A DNA stretch of 64,000 nt from Bacteroides luhongzhouii (lineage in GTDB: Bacteria; Bacteroidota; Bacteroidia; Bacteroidales; Bacteroidaceae). Under the pieces are notes generated by a model that searched no databases, was not told the DNA's origin, and saw only the letters and a program-made list of their open reading frames with translations. Below, one piece after another: positions 28,255 through 37,117 of the stretch (the first letter of the stretch is position 1; every line of letters starts with the position of its first letter). The stretch covers positions 682,001 through 746,000 of the forward strand of contig NZ_CP059973.1 in assembly GCF_009193295.2 (NCBI RefSeq). Direction: 5' to 3'. The translations under genes were made by a program, and so were the position numbers.

Positions 28255-28289
28255 TATACATATATTATTAACCTAAACATCATTCAGTT

Positions 28290-29348
28290 ATGAAACAATT
28301 CAAAAGCTTTGGACTGGTAGTAGTCACACTACTATTTTCTGTAACAATGGCATTTGCCGCAAAACCGAACATTCATATCCTTGCCACCGGAGGAACGATT
28401 GCAGGCACAGGAAGTTCAGCTACCGGAACCAGCTACACAGCAGGACAAGTTGCTATCGGCGCACTGCTCGATGCTGTACCCGAAATTAAGGACATCGCCA
28501 ACGTGACCGGAGAACAGATTGTCAAAATCGGTTCGCAGGACATGAACGACCAAGTTTGGCTGACACTTGCCAAAAAAATAAATGAACTATTGAAACGCCC
28601 GGACATTGACGGCATCGTGATTACTCACGGAACCGATACAATGGAAGAAACTGCCTACTTCTTGAACCTGACCGTTAAAAGTGATAAACCGGTGGTACTG
28701 GTAGGTGCCATGCGTCCGTCTACTGCTCTAAGTGCCGACGGCCCGTTGAATCTCTACAACGCCGTAGTTACCGCCGCCGCAAAAGAATCCAAAGACAAAG
28801 GTGTACTGGTTGCCATGAACGGACTGATCCTGGGAGCACAAAGTACAGTTAAAATGAACACAGTCGACGTGCAAACTTTCCAAGCTCCCAACTCCGGCGC
28901 ACTGGGTTATGTGTTGAACGGAAAAGTATTCTATAACCAGGTAACCCTTAAAAAACATACCACCCAATCCGTTTTCGACGTTACTCATCTGAACGCACTT
29001 CCTAAAGTAGGTATCGTATACAGCTATTCTAACATTGAAGCAGATATGGTAACTCCCATGCTCAACAACGGCTATAAAGGTATTATCCACGCAGGAGTAG
29101 GAAATGGAAATATCCATCAGAATATCTTCCCGGTACTGACAGACGCTCGCCAAAAAGGAATTCTTGTAGTTCGTTCTTCCCGTGTCCCGACAGGTCCTAC
29201 CACTCTGGATGCAGAGGTAGACGACGCTAAGTATCAATTTGTGGCTTCACAGGAACTGAATCCGCAGAAATCACGTGTTTTGTTAATGCTTGCACTAACC
29301 AAAACGACTGACTGGAAACAAATTCAGCAATATTTTAACGAATACTAA
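28290..29348 (+). CDS. ansB: Periplasmic L-asparaginase (type II)
   Basis: The protein has 352 residues with a signal peptide (KSFGLVVVTLLFSVTMAFAA). The two catalytic threonine motifs are present: ILATGGTIAGTG near residue 31 and GIVITHGTDTMEETAYFL near residue 108. It hydrolyses asparagine to aspartate and ammonia in the periplasm. The 35-bp gap to dcuB and 15-bp gap to the porin indicate one operon. Aspartate can enter through DcuB and feed AspA. Confidence 0.94.
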   Translation: MKQFKSFGLVVVTLLFSVTMAFAAKPNIHILATGGTIAGTGSSATGTSYTAGQVAIGALLDAVPEIKDIANVTGEQIVKIGSQDMNDQVWLTLAKKINELLKRPDIDGIVITHGTDTMEETAYFLNLTVKSDKPVVLVGAMRPSTALSADGPLNLYNAVVTAAAKESKDKGVLVAMNGLILGAQSTVKMNTVDVQTFQAPNSGALGYVLNGKVFYNQVTLKKHTTQSVFDVTHLNALPKVGIVYSYSNIEADMVTPMLNNGYKGIIHAGVGNGNIHQNIFPVLTDARQKGILVVRSSRVPTGPTTLDAEVDDAKYQFVASQELNPQKSRVLLMLALTKTTDWKQIQQYFNEY

Positions 29349-29363
29349 AAACCTGACCTGCTT

Positions 29364-30551
29364 ATGAAAAAATGGATATTTATGTTGCTCCTGGCGGGCA
29401 GCATACAGGGAGTATATGCTCAAAAAACGGAAAAGAAGGATAAATTCAACCCGAACACTCCCCTGTTTGAAGAACTGACGGACGTGAAAAAGAAGACAGA
29501 TAAGTTCAATCTTTATCTGAATATGCAAGGAAGCTTTGACGCTCATTTCCAAAATGGTTTTCAAGAGGGTGACTTCAATATGCACCAGCTCCGTATCGAA
29601 GCCAAAGGAAATATCAACAACTGGCTTTCTTACCGCTATCGCCAGCGCCTCAACCGCTCGAACGATGCAAACGGCATGATTGACAATCTGCCTACTTCCA
29701 TCGACTATGCCGGAATCGGTATCAAACTGAATGACCAGTTCAGCCTCTTCGCAGGAAAGCAATGTGCCGCATACGGTGGTATCGAGTTCGATCTCAACCC
29801 GATCGACATCTATCAGTACAGCGATATGATCGACTATATGAGTAACTTTATGACCGGACTGAATGTAGGTTATAACATTACTCCCGAACAGCAACTTAAC
29901 CTGCAAATACTGAACAGCCGCAATAGTTCGTTCGACAGCACTTACGGAATCACGGAAGATGCCGAAGGAAATCTTCCCGATCTGAAATCTGGCAAAATGC
30001 CGCTGGTTTACACGTTGAACTGGAATGGTAATTTCAACAATGTATTCAAGACCCGTTGGTCGGCTTCTGTCATGAACGAGGCCAAAAGTCACAATATGTA
30101 TTATTATGCTTTAGGTAACGAGTTGAATCTCGGCAAATGGAATGCTTTCGTCGATTTCATGTATTCAAAAGAGGATATTGACCGCAAAGGTATTATTACC
30201 AGTATCGTAGGCCGTCCGGGCGGACACAATGCTTTTGATGCGAATTATCTTTCCGTGGTTGCTAAATGTAATTATCGCTTTCTGCCGAAATGGAATGTTT
30301 TTGTAAAGGGTATGTATGAGACGGCTTCCGTGAGCAAGGCATCCGAAGGAATAGAGAAAGGTAATTACCGTACTTCCTGGGGATATCTGACCGGTATCGA
30401 ATATTACCCGATGGAAACCAACCTGCATTTCTTTGTGACGTATGTAGGACGTTCGTATGATTTCACCTCCCGCGCCAAAGTGCTGGGGCAGGAGAATTAC
30501 AGTACCAACCGGATTTCCGTAGGATTCATCTGGCAGATGCCTGTATTCTAA
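29364..30551 (+). CDS. Outer-membrane porin (phosphate-selective porin O/P-like)
   Basis: The protein has 395 residues with a signal peptide (KKWIFMLLLAGSIQGVYA). A beta-barrel of amphipathic strands (NLYLNMQGSFDAHF, WLSYRYRQRLNR, ISVGFIWQMPVF) ends in phenylalanine, the usual outer-membrane assembly signal. I place it in the OprO/OprP-like group by appearance. In this operon it more likely admits asparagine, aspartate or dicarboxylates than phosphate; that is inference from context. Confidence 0.78.
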   Translation: MKKWIFMLLLAGSIQGVYAQKTEKKDKFNPNTPLFEELTDVKKKTDKFNLYLNMQGSFDAHFQNGFQEGDFNMHQLRIEAKGNINNWLSYRYRQRLNRSNDANGMIDNLPTSIDYAGIGIKLNDQFSLFAGKQCAAYGGIEFDLNPIDIYQYSDMIDYMSNFMTGLNVGYNITPEQQLNLQILNSRNSSFDSTYGITEDAEGNLPDLKSGKMPLVYTLNWNGNFNNVFKTRWSASVMNEAKSHNMYYYALGNELNLGKWNAFVDFMYSKEDIDRKGIITSIVGRPGGHNAFDANYLSVVAKCNYRFLPKWNVFVKGMYETASVSKASEGIEKGNYRTSWGYLTGIEYYPMETNLHFFVTYVGRSYDFTSRAKVLGQENYSTNRISVGFIWQMPVF

Positions 30552-30579
30552 AAAAACAACATCATCATTATATCACAAA

Positions 30580-30618
30580 AATACCCGATAGCCTTCTTGC
30601 AAAGGTTATCGGGTATTC
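30580..30618 (+). terminator. Terminator of the dcuB-asparaginase-porin operon
   Basis: AATACCCGATA and CCTT pair with AAGG and ATCGGGTATT around CTTGC, with one bulged region. Before insertion of the mobile element it would also have ended the convergent DUF2795 gene, whose old stop lies at 30641-30643. Confidence 0.8.
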
Positions 30619-30650
30619 TTATATGTTCGGTCTTTTTAAATCAATACCCT

Positions 30651-30664
30651 TCCTCATTAAAGAA
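30651..30664. repeat. Left attachment-site repeat, with displaced old gene end
   Basis: TCCTCATTAAAGAA equals 44171-44184 exactly, and AATAC occurs 3 bp outside both copies. Read on the minus strand in the DUF2795 frame, 30641-30664 encodes FFNEEGY and a TGA stop. This is the original 3' end of the target gene, now cut off by the element. Confidence 0.85.
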
Positions 30665-30715
30665 ATTTATCTGTATTGATTATCAGCATATTATGCAATA
30701 ATCAATGAAATTTGC

Positions 30716-30778
30716 ACAAACAAACTGCACCGTCTGAGACTGTCTGAGGCGATGGGAGGAAATGGTGGACAAACAAAT
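30716..30778. repeat. Left-end ACAAACAAA repeats (putative integrase arm sites)
   Basis: ACAAACAAAC at 30716-30725 and ACAAACAAAT at 30769-30778 are in the same orientation, the first 52 bp from the left attachment core. Three further copies lie at the right end of the element. No other feature explains this 250-bp gene-free segment. Confidence 0.65.
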
Positions 30779-30802
30779 ATATGTTATATAAAGAGTAGAC
30801 TC

Positions 30803-31033
30803 TTATTCTAAAGGTTTATTCATACCAATGATAACAGCTTCCTTGATTTTATCAAGAAGTTCCTTTAACTTCGTACGTTCACCTTCATCAAGAGCCCCCC
30901 AATCACACTCTATCTGATTATCTTGAGTCAGTTGTTTCAACATTTCGATATAATTAAACTCCGACAAAACAGTTCCTGTCTCAATTTGAACTTGGATATT
31001 TCCGGTTTCGTTTTTGCAAAAATGTAGTTTCAT
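30803..31033 (-). CDS. Small acidic partner of the PHP-ATPase (unknown)
   Basis: The protein has 76 residues. The first part looks like beta strands (KLHFCKNETGNIQVQIETGT) and the second is helical and charged. It starts one base after the stop of the PHP-ATPase, so the two are co-translated and probably form a functional pair. I do not recognise the family. It is the last gene before the left end of the element. Confidence 0.7.
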   Translation of the reverse strand: MKLHFCKNETGNIQVQIETGTVLSEFNYIEMLKQLTQDNQIECDWGALDEGERTKLKELLDKIKEAVIIGMNKPLE

Positions 31034-31034
31034 A

Positions 31035-33359
31035 TTATTCTGTAAATTTTTTAAGATTGTATTTTTTTACTCTTTTCTTAATTGAAGGTTTACCTCCATC
31101 AGTTATTGAGGCAATCAAATCAAGAACAGGTGTTCCGTTAATCTCCCCCTCTAAAGGAGCAGAACGAATAACAATCTTTCCTTGACTATTTTCACAATAA
31201 ATTATTTGTTGAGCGTCTCCCATCATTGGAATTGTTGCATTATGAGAGACCAATATGATCTGCTTATTCTTTTTTACTTTTTTTATAGCCTCTACAAGAC
31301 CGTCATTAATATACTTCGTAGCTAAATTATCTTCTGGTTGATCAATGATAATAGGCGCAATATCTTTATCGTAACCCAAAATCAAATCCAAAAGAACAGA
31401 AGTCTTCCAACCTGCACTAAGGCTTTCAAAATCTTTATCGTCTTTTGTCTTTATCTTATAGACTGTTTTATTCATTGAAACAAACTCATTGTATACCCTG
31501 TCAATAAAATCGTTGTAATCTTGTACTTTAGGCTTTTGTTTGCTAAAATTTGATTCATACAAGCATTGCGGACGAATATCATCAAAACAAATAATTTTCT
31601 TACCAGATTTCAGCATGTAGTTAAACGCATTTAAAACGACATCTTTATTCATCTTAAATTGATTGCTAATATATAGGTGATGCCCAGATGATACAATTTC
31701 CTTTGTTTCAATTTCGTCATGATAAGCAGCTATAGAATTAAGATGCTTCATGAATTTTCTATTTAAATAGATATATTGTTTCGCACTCTCTAATAAATTA
31801 TTGAATTCCTGTGTTTTTGTTTGATCTTCTTGGCTTTCTGTCCTTAACTGCGTAGCATAATTATCTGAGGCATCTTTTATTTCTTTATATACCATGGCTT
31901 CCATTTCACTATAACGATAAATCTCCTGCAGCATAGCAATAAGTCCGTCTATCGTTACATTCTGCTCTTTTACGAATGGATTTCGACTTAACACCTCTTT
32001 AATTTCAAGCAAAGCCGTGATGTGTGCTTCTTTCTTGTCTTTGCTGTATCTGATGATATCACGGTTTTCTTCTTGAGGTACAAACCCTGTAATAATGTTT
32101 TGTTTAACGGCATTAAAAACCAATAAACGTCCAATTTGAGATGTAGTATTTAATTTATCCTCAATAGATTTAATATCTTTGACAGTTTGAATTAATTGTG
32201 TAATATCATTTTTCAATTTAGCCAAACTCGTATTTACTCTATTAACAACCTCTTTATTATCCGGGAATAAACTGCGGATAATATCAATATCTTCAATATT
32301 ATGTCCTTCTTCATCACCTACTACTTTCATGATATAATTTTGTCCAAGATAATGGGGATGTATTCCTGACGGATTAACAACATTTAAATTCTCGACATCA
32401 AAACTATTATAATGAGAATCATCAAAATTTGTATGTGACAACTTACGCCAAATTGAATCAACCAATAGAGTTTTTCCACTTGACGATCCTCCAATAACAA
32501 CATTTAATCCAGAACAAAATTTTACATCTATATCAATTTTTTCATTTGAGTATTTTACACAATCAATTTTTTCAGACCAAGATTCTGGTTTCTGATTACA
32601 ATATACCAAACGTGATTTCTCTGACAAAGAAAGGCGGAAGCCATCAAATGTTGGTTTAGAAAACATCCAAGTTGGGATAAGCGGTTCTGCATCTTTAGCT
32701 TTTGCATCAGGATAACTACTAGGTATATAATTATCTGAACATGTAATAAGATTCACAAATCCACTAATCCCAAGACGTTGAAAATATTTATCCGTTTCTT
32801 CACGACCACTATCGCTTCTTGCTGTAAAACCGTCAAATTGATTATAATAAACACTACGTTCCATCATTGTGTCGAACTTCTTCCCTTTGGGGATAGCTTT
32901 GTCGAATGTCGCGTGCGATTGCCCACCATGAGGGAGCAGAACAAAATCATATGAATCAAACTCATTGATAACTTTGTCTAGAGTAGGAATGTTTTTATCT
33001 GTCTTTACAACAGTCTTTTGTTCATATAGGCTATCCAGAATTTTATTTATTTCATCTATTTTTTGTTCAGAGATGTTATCCTTAAAAAATATATGGCAAT
33101 GATAAGCTTCTGTATCTACTGAATAATGAATATGTAGTTCAACACCAAGCAATAAATGTATATCCGTTCCACACTTTGCTATAGCATCAAGATATGCTTT
33201 CTTATTTATTGTATTATGATCTGTAAGTGAAATAAGCCCATGTTGCCCTTGTGCTTGTGCTCTTACTTTTTCAAACAGCGTATCTATATCATAATTCTGA
33301 TTTAGACTATCAGGATTCTCTGATGTATGAATATGTACATCAACATAAACTGGCTCCAT
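31035..33359 (-). CDS. PHP-domain phosphoesterase fused to an SMC/RecF-like ATPase (TrlF-like)
   Basis: The protein has 774 residues. An N-terminal PHP domain has metal-binding VHIHTSE at residues 8-14 and LTDHNTINKKAYLDA near 45-60. The ATPase follows: Walker A GGSSSGKTLLVDSIW near residue 290, a helical coiled-coil middle, a signature-like SLSAGWKTSVLLDL, Walker B PIIIDQPEDNL and an H-loop LVSHN. Proteins with this layout are often called TrlF and occur among defence genes. A nuclease or phosphoesterase gated by an SMC-like ATPase is the likely mode; the target is unknown. Confidence 0.82.
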   Translation of the reverse strand: MEPVYVDVHIHTSENPDSLNQNYDIDTLFEKVRAQAQGQHGLISLTDHNTINKKAYLDAIAKCGTDIHLLLGVELHIHYSVDTEAYHCHIFFKDNISEQKIDEINKILDSLYEQKTVVKTDKNIPTLDKVINEFDSYDFVLLPHGGQSHATFDKAIPKGKKFDTMMERSVYYNQFDGFTARSDSGREETDKYFQRLGISGFVNLITCSDNYIPSSYPDAKAKDAEPLIPTWMFSKPTFDGFRLSLSEKSRLVYCNQKPESWSEKIDCVKYSNEKIDIDVKFCSGLNVVIGGSSSGKTLLVDSIWRKLSHTNFDDSHYNSFDVENLNVVNPSGIHPHYLGQNYIMKVVGDEEGHNIEDIDIIRSLFPDNKEVVNRVNTSLAKLKNDITQLIQTVKDIKSIEDKLNTTSQIGRLLVFNAVKQNIITGFVPQEENRDIIRYSKDKKEAHITALLEIKEVLSRNPFVKEQNVTIDGLIAMLQEIYRYSEMEAMVYKEIKDASDNYATQLRTESQEDQTKTQEFNNLLESAKQYIYLNRKFMKHLNSIAAYHDEIETKEIVSSGHHLYISNQFKMNKDVVLNAFNYMLKSGKKIICFDDIRPQCLYESNFSKQKPKVQDYNDFIDRVYNEFVSMNKTVYKIKTKDDKDFESLSAGWKTSVLLDLILGYDKDIAPIIIDQPEDNLATKYINDGLVEAIKKVKKNKQIILVSHNATIPMMGDAQQIIYCENSQGKIVIRSAPLEGEINGTPVLDLIASITDGGKPSIKKRVKKYNLKKFTE

Positions 33360-33389
33360 ATATTTATCTCCTTGGTTTTATTATGGTTG

Positions 33390-33397
33390 CAAAGATA
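33390..33397 (-). promoter_or_regulatory. -7 element of the PHP-ATPase operon
   Basis: TATCTTTG on the minus strand, 30 bp before the ATG at 33359. No -33 TTTG is found at the right distance. Confidence 0.5.
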
Positions 33398-33523
33398 CAT
33401 TTTTTAGATTAAAATAGGACTAACTACAAACAAATCAAATTGATAACTATTCAAGAAACTGATATTACAAAGGTTTGTAACATCATATAATGTAGATTTT
33501 ATTAATATGCTAATTATAGTATG

Positions 33524-33577
33524 TTGATAACTTTGGTTAGCACTAGTACTTTTGTATTAAGTTAATAGAGTACAAAA
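33524..33577 (+). promoter_or_regulatory. Promoter and possible operator of the XRE gene
   Basis: TTG (33524-33526) lies 20 bp from TACTTTTG (33547-33554). A 7-bp inverted repeat TTTTGTA (33550-33556) / TACAAAA (33571-33577) overlaps the -7 box and the start-site region. It could bind the XRE protein for autoregulation. Confidence 0.5.
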
Positions 33578-33593
33578 CAATAGTAATTTATCA

Positions 33594-33809
33594 ATGAATA
33601 AAGAACCGATTCTGCTCCTATTTGGCAAGAACGTACAGAAATATCGAATAAGCCAAGGCTTATCTCAAGAAAAACTTGCAGAACTTGCTGGAGTGCACCG
33701 AACATATATTGGTATGATAGAACGTGCTGAAAAGAATATCACTCTTTGCAACATAGAAAAAATTGCGAAAGCACTGAATATTCAGATACAAGAACTTTTA
33801 CAACAATAA
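33594..33809 (+). CDS. XRE-family regulator, restriction-controller (C protein) type
   Basis: The protein has 71 residues and is almost entirely a helix-turn-helix domain (RISQGLSQEKLAELAGVHRT then IGMIERAEKNITLCNIEKIA). The size and sequence are those of small controller proteins of type II restriction systems. It is divergent from the PHP-ATPase and one base ahead of the 178-aa gene. It may time expression of the island; its targets are inference. Confidence 0.82.
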   Translation: MNKEPILLLFGKNVQKYRISQGLSQEKLAELAGVHRTYIGMIERAEKNITLCNIEKIAKALNIQIQELLQQ

Positions 33810-33810
33810 T

Positions 33811-34347
33811 ATGGCTACAAATATCACGCTTAATATTACAGCAACCAATAAAACTTCCTACCGAAAACAACTCATTGAAGAGTTTTTAAATGAGCAACCT
33901 GGTACAATAAACTCAGTTACAGAATATTATTACTTTGTGGAAACATTGCAAAATAATAATCGCATTTATCTTAAGCGCCCTACAGCCCTAAACAAAGGTG
34001 TTGATTTTGAAGTTAGGATTGAGAATACACAATTTAGATATGGAAAACATGGCAATATCATTTCAACTGGAAATCGTCCAAGCCATGATGATATAGCAAA
34101 TGATTTAATCAATAAAAAAGCAGAAAATCCTACTGAATTTTCTCATTTAAGAGAATTGTTGAATAAGACTTATACTTGTGACCAAATCAAAGATTCCGAA
34201 TATTTCCAATTTTCATTTACATCTGGACACTCCATAGAAATTATCTTCAAGTCATTAAAATGGCTTTTCATAGAACAGGATATAACATATTGGAATCGAA
34301 GCGGAAGAGCTATGCTATATAATGGGCTAAGTAAGATTTGGGATTAA
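33811..34347 (+). CDS. Restriction-island protein of unknown function (178 aa)
   Basis: The protein has 178 residues, no signal peptide or membrane segment, and ends in a striking aromatic segment (WLFIEQDITYWNRSGRAMLY). I think similar proteins accompany DNA adenine methylases elsewhere but I cannot name a domain. It follows the XRE gene by one base. Its stop codon overlaps that of the convergent second methylase by 3 bp. It could be a nuclease, an inhibitor or a methylation-linked accessory. Confidence 0.72.
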   Translation: MATNITLNITATNKTSYRKQLIEEFLNEQPGTINSVTEYYYFVETLQNNNRIYLKRPTALNKGVDFEVRIENTQFRYGKHGNIISTGNRPSHDDIANDLINKKAENPTEFSHLRELLNKTYTCDQIKDSEYFQFSFTSGHSIEIIFKSLKWLFIEQDITYWNRSGRAMLYNGLSKIWD

Positions 34348-35225
34348 AACGGTAAGTCCTGCCCATATTCTACAAAAGGTTCATTAAGAACTTGAATTCC
34401 GTTATCTTCAAACAGTTGTGCTTGCTTTTGAAGTTTATCCAAATATAATGTTCGTTTTGACACATCGTTAATCTCCTCACGACGAGTCTTGCTCAGTTCT
34501 AAGAACTCCTCATTTTGGTCTATGCCAAGGAATCGGCGTCCCAATAGATTTGCAGCAATACCAGTCGTACTACTACCTGTGAATGGATCCAAAATCCATG
34601 CGCCAGAAAGAGTCGATGCCTGAATGATACGAGAAAGAACACACAATGGTTTTTGTGTAGGATGTTTCCCACACGACTTTTCCCATGATGCGATTGCTGG
34701 CAACCTCCACACATCACGCATTTGAGTGCCGCCATTAATCTTTTTCATTAACTCATAATTGAAAAAATGGGGAACTTTAGGCTCTTTACGAGCCCAAAGA
34801 ATATACTCAGCTGAATAGGTGAAATATTTACAAGATAAATTTGGAGGAGGATTTGTTTTCTCCCATGTAATACAGTTCAATATCTTGAAACCTAATTCTG
34901 TCAAACATCGAGCTACCGAAAAAATATTATGATAAGTACCACTTATCCAAATTGTTCCATTACTTTTTAACTTATTCCGACAAACGGTAATCCATGATTT
35001 ATCAAACAGATAATCTTCCTCATATCCTTTAGACCTATCCCAATCGCCTTTATTAACAGAGACCATTTTACCGCTTTGAACACTTATGCCTCCATTGGAA
35101 AGATGATATGGTGGGTCAGCAAAAATCATATCAAACTTGAAATCAAACGAATTCAGCAGTTTGATACAATTTCCTTTCAAAAGAGTAAAATCCCTGTTTA
35201 CTGACTTATAATAGGCTGTCGGCAT
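34344..35225 (-). CDS. Second DNA adenine methyltransferase of the DpnII system (DpnA-like)
   Basis: The protein has 293 residues of the N4/N6 methyltransferase family. It has the catalytic motif DPPYHLS (FADPPYHLSNGG) near residue 37 followed later by the SAM-binding DPFTGSSTTGIAA near residue 218, the beta-class order. The DpnII system of Streptococcus has a similar second enzyme that can methylate single-stranded GATC, which protects incoming DNA during transfer. The gene starts 1 bp after the endonuclease stop. A role in protecting the element during mobilization is inference. Confidence 0.85.
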   Translation of the reverse strand: MPTAYYKSVNRDFTLLKGNCIKLLNSFDFKFDMIFADPPYHLSNGGISVQSGKMVSVNKGDWDRSKGYEEDYLFDKSWITVCRNKLKSNGTIWISGTYHNIFSVARCLTELGFKILNCITWEKTNPPPNLSCKYFTYSAEYILWARKEPKVPHFFNYELMKKINGGTQMRDVWRLPAIASWEKSCGKHPTQKPLCVLSRIIQASTLSGAWILDPFTGSSTTGIAANLLGRRFLGIDQNEEFLELSKTRREEINDVSKRTLYLDKLQKQAQLFEDNGIQVLNEPFVEYGQDLPF

Positions 35226-36095
35226 TTAGATAAGTACTTTTGAAATTATTCCATTCTCAAGATCCGCAATATTGTACAAATATTCCAGAACATCAAAGGT
35301 TTCTTTCAAATTATTCTTTGCACTGCGCCAGCCACAACCATCGGTGAACCAAACAAATTTGAAATATCCCAATTCTTTGGTTTCCATGGTGATAGTTTTG
35401 TAACTACGTGCCGTTTCATTTAACTTGGAACCACTGCTTGTATAAAAGTTTGTTTCTATGCCATAAACAGTATTCTCTCCTTTTACAACAAAATCAAATC
35501 TCTTTTCCGCACCACCATTATTGGAAATAGAAGACAAGTCAATTCCCCATTTAGCCTCAATCTCATGGATATACATTTCCTTGAAATATGTTTCTCCTTT
35601 CACAAGTCCTGCTTTACAAAGAAAACTCTCTACAAGATTTTCCATTAAATGACCACCACGATTCTTACGTCCGTTCGAGTCAAGACCTGTTTCTATACCT
35701 GTCACGTAATCCACAAGATTGTTGACAATATGATTCTCCATCAAATCAAAAAGACCAGTCTTCCGCATGAATTTCACGTAATCTTCATTTGTGCAATTTG
35801 GCTTGTCAAAATGAAAGTCAATCTGTCCTTCTTCATCCATAGCCATAATATCAAGCTCACGCTTAGCTAAAAGGATAGGGATACATTTTAGTGTTTCCGG
35901 ATATTGTACCAAAATATTCCTGAATTCATCCTCGATATTCTTGGAGCCAATGAGCGCATTTAAGATATTGAGTGGAATTTTAATAGCCTCCACATTATTA
36001 AATACCTTATCAAAATCAACATAATATTTATAATCGGCAATAGATGGTCTGAAACCAGCAAGCCAAGCATCAAAGTCCCTCATATCAGTAAGCAT
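35226..36095 (-). CDS. DpnII/MboI-type restriction endonuclease (cuts GATC)
   Basis: The protein has about 290 residues and follows DpnII closely from memory: LNALIGSKNIEDEF, NNLVDYVTGIETGLDSNGRK and SGSKLNETARSYK. The catalytic core is in the second half (KRFDFVVKGENTVYGIETNF). It should cleave unmethylated GATC. Three ATGs are possible (36104, 36095, 36083); I choose 36095 because the length before FDAWL matches DpnII. All lie at or just past the end of the Dam-type gene, so the two are translationally coupled. Confidence 0.92.
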   Translation of the reverse strand: MLTDMRDFDAWLAGFRPSIADYKYYVDFDKVFNNVEAIKIPLNILNALIGSKNIEDEFRNILVQYPETLKCIPILLAKRELDIMAMDEEGQIDFHFDKPNCTNEDYVKFMRKTGLFDLMENHIVNNLVDYVTGIETGLDSNGRKNRGGHLMENLVESFLCKAGLVKGETYFKEMYIHEIEAKWGIDLSSISNNGGAEKRFDFVVKGENTVYGIETNFYTSSGSKLNETARSYKTITMETKELGYFKFVWFTDGCGWRSAKNNLKETFDVLEYLYNIADLENGIISKVLI

Positions 36096-36996
36096 TAGCA
36101 ACATTTGAAATCATTATTTCAGAAATAGTACCACGTCCATTTCCCTTTGAATTTATCATCCTTGCAGCAGATACACGTTTAATAGAGAACATCTTATAAA
36201 GATGATCAAAAAAATCGTCTTCATTATCCACGTTTAACGGGTCTGAATTACTTGCCACGAATAAAGATTTTTGCTTCGCAATTATATCACAAAAATCGCG
36301 CAACCGTATCTGTTCGGCATCATCAAAACCTTCTTTTGCGTAAGATGTAAATGCAGAAGTATCTGTCAGAGGACGATACGGAGGGTCAAAATAAAACAAA
36401 ACATTATCATGGGCATATTTACCAGTTTGTGCAAAATCACCACAAAGAATTTCAACTCGCTGAAGGACGGCAGAATCTGCCCTTAATGTCTCCTCATCAC
36501 AAATTTTAGGATTTGCATATCTTCCATGTGGAACATTGAACTTACCTTTAGAGTTTACACGATACAATCCATTGAAACAAGTACGATTCAAAAAAATAAA
36601 TAGTGCAGCGATTTCAACCTCTGAGGTGTCTCTTTCGTTAAAACGCTCACGTTGAGCAAGAAAATACTTTTTTCTATCAACTTCATTAAGTGGAAGATAT
36701 TCATTTTGAAGTCGGCTCAATTTGAGAATTAAATTTTCGACATCATATTTTATTACTCGATATGTACAGATCAACTCTGCATTGATATCATTTATAACAG
36801 CTCTTGTTATGTTTGGGTATTCTTGTAAAATCCAAAACAATACTGCTCCTCCCCCAACAAATGGTTCGACATACGTCATCTCATCCCTACGTGATAAATC
36901 ACGAGGTAGAGTTTTTTTTATATCATCAAGAAGTTGAGTTTTCCCTCCAACCCACTTGATAAATGGCCTTGCCGGATATGTGTCTAATCTTTTCAT
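36085..36996 (-). CDS. Dam-type DNA adenine methyltransferase (DpnM-like, GATC)
   Basis: The protein has 303 residues and is a D12-class adenine methyltransferase: the SAM motif FIKWVGGKTQLLDDI near the start, EPFVGGGAVLFW and the catalytic DPPYRPL (FYFDPPYRPLTDTS). It is first in the operon, which lets methylation precede cleavage. Order here is M-R-second M, unlike the M-second M-R order of Streptococcus DpnII. A clear promoter lies 45 bp upstream. Confidence 0.94.
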   Translation of the reverse strand: MKRLDTYPARPFIKWVGGKTQLLDDIKKTLPRDLSRRDEMTYVEPFVGGGAVLFWILQEYPNITRAVINDINAELICTYRVIKYDVENLILKLSRLQNEYLPLNEVDRKKYFLAQRERFNERDTSEVEIAALFIFLNRTCFNGLYRVNSKGKFNVPHGRYANPKICDEETLRADSAVLQRVEILCGDFAQTGKYAHDNVLFYFDPPYRPLTDTSAFTSYAKEGFDDAEQIRLRDFCDIIAKQKSLFVASNSDPLNVDNEDDFFDHLYKMFSIKRVSAARMINSKGNGRGTISEIMISNVANAY

Positions 36997-37040
36997 TTAA
37001 TTCCAAGTATTACTGCTAAGGAAATTCTCGCAGTATTGTG

Positions 37041-37071
37041 CAAATATAGTGATAACGCTTCACTTCCCCAA
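37041..37071 (-). promoter_or_regulatory. Promoter of the DpnII-type operon
   Basis: On the minus strand, TTG (37069-37071) is 20 bp from TATATTTG (37041-37048), 45 bp before the methylase ATG. Confidence 0.75.
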
Positions 37072-37117
37072 CAAAATGAGGAAAGAAAACAAGATACTCT
37101 TAAGCATTTACATCCGA

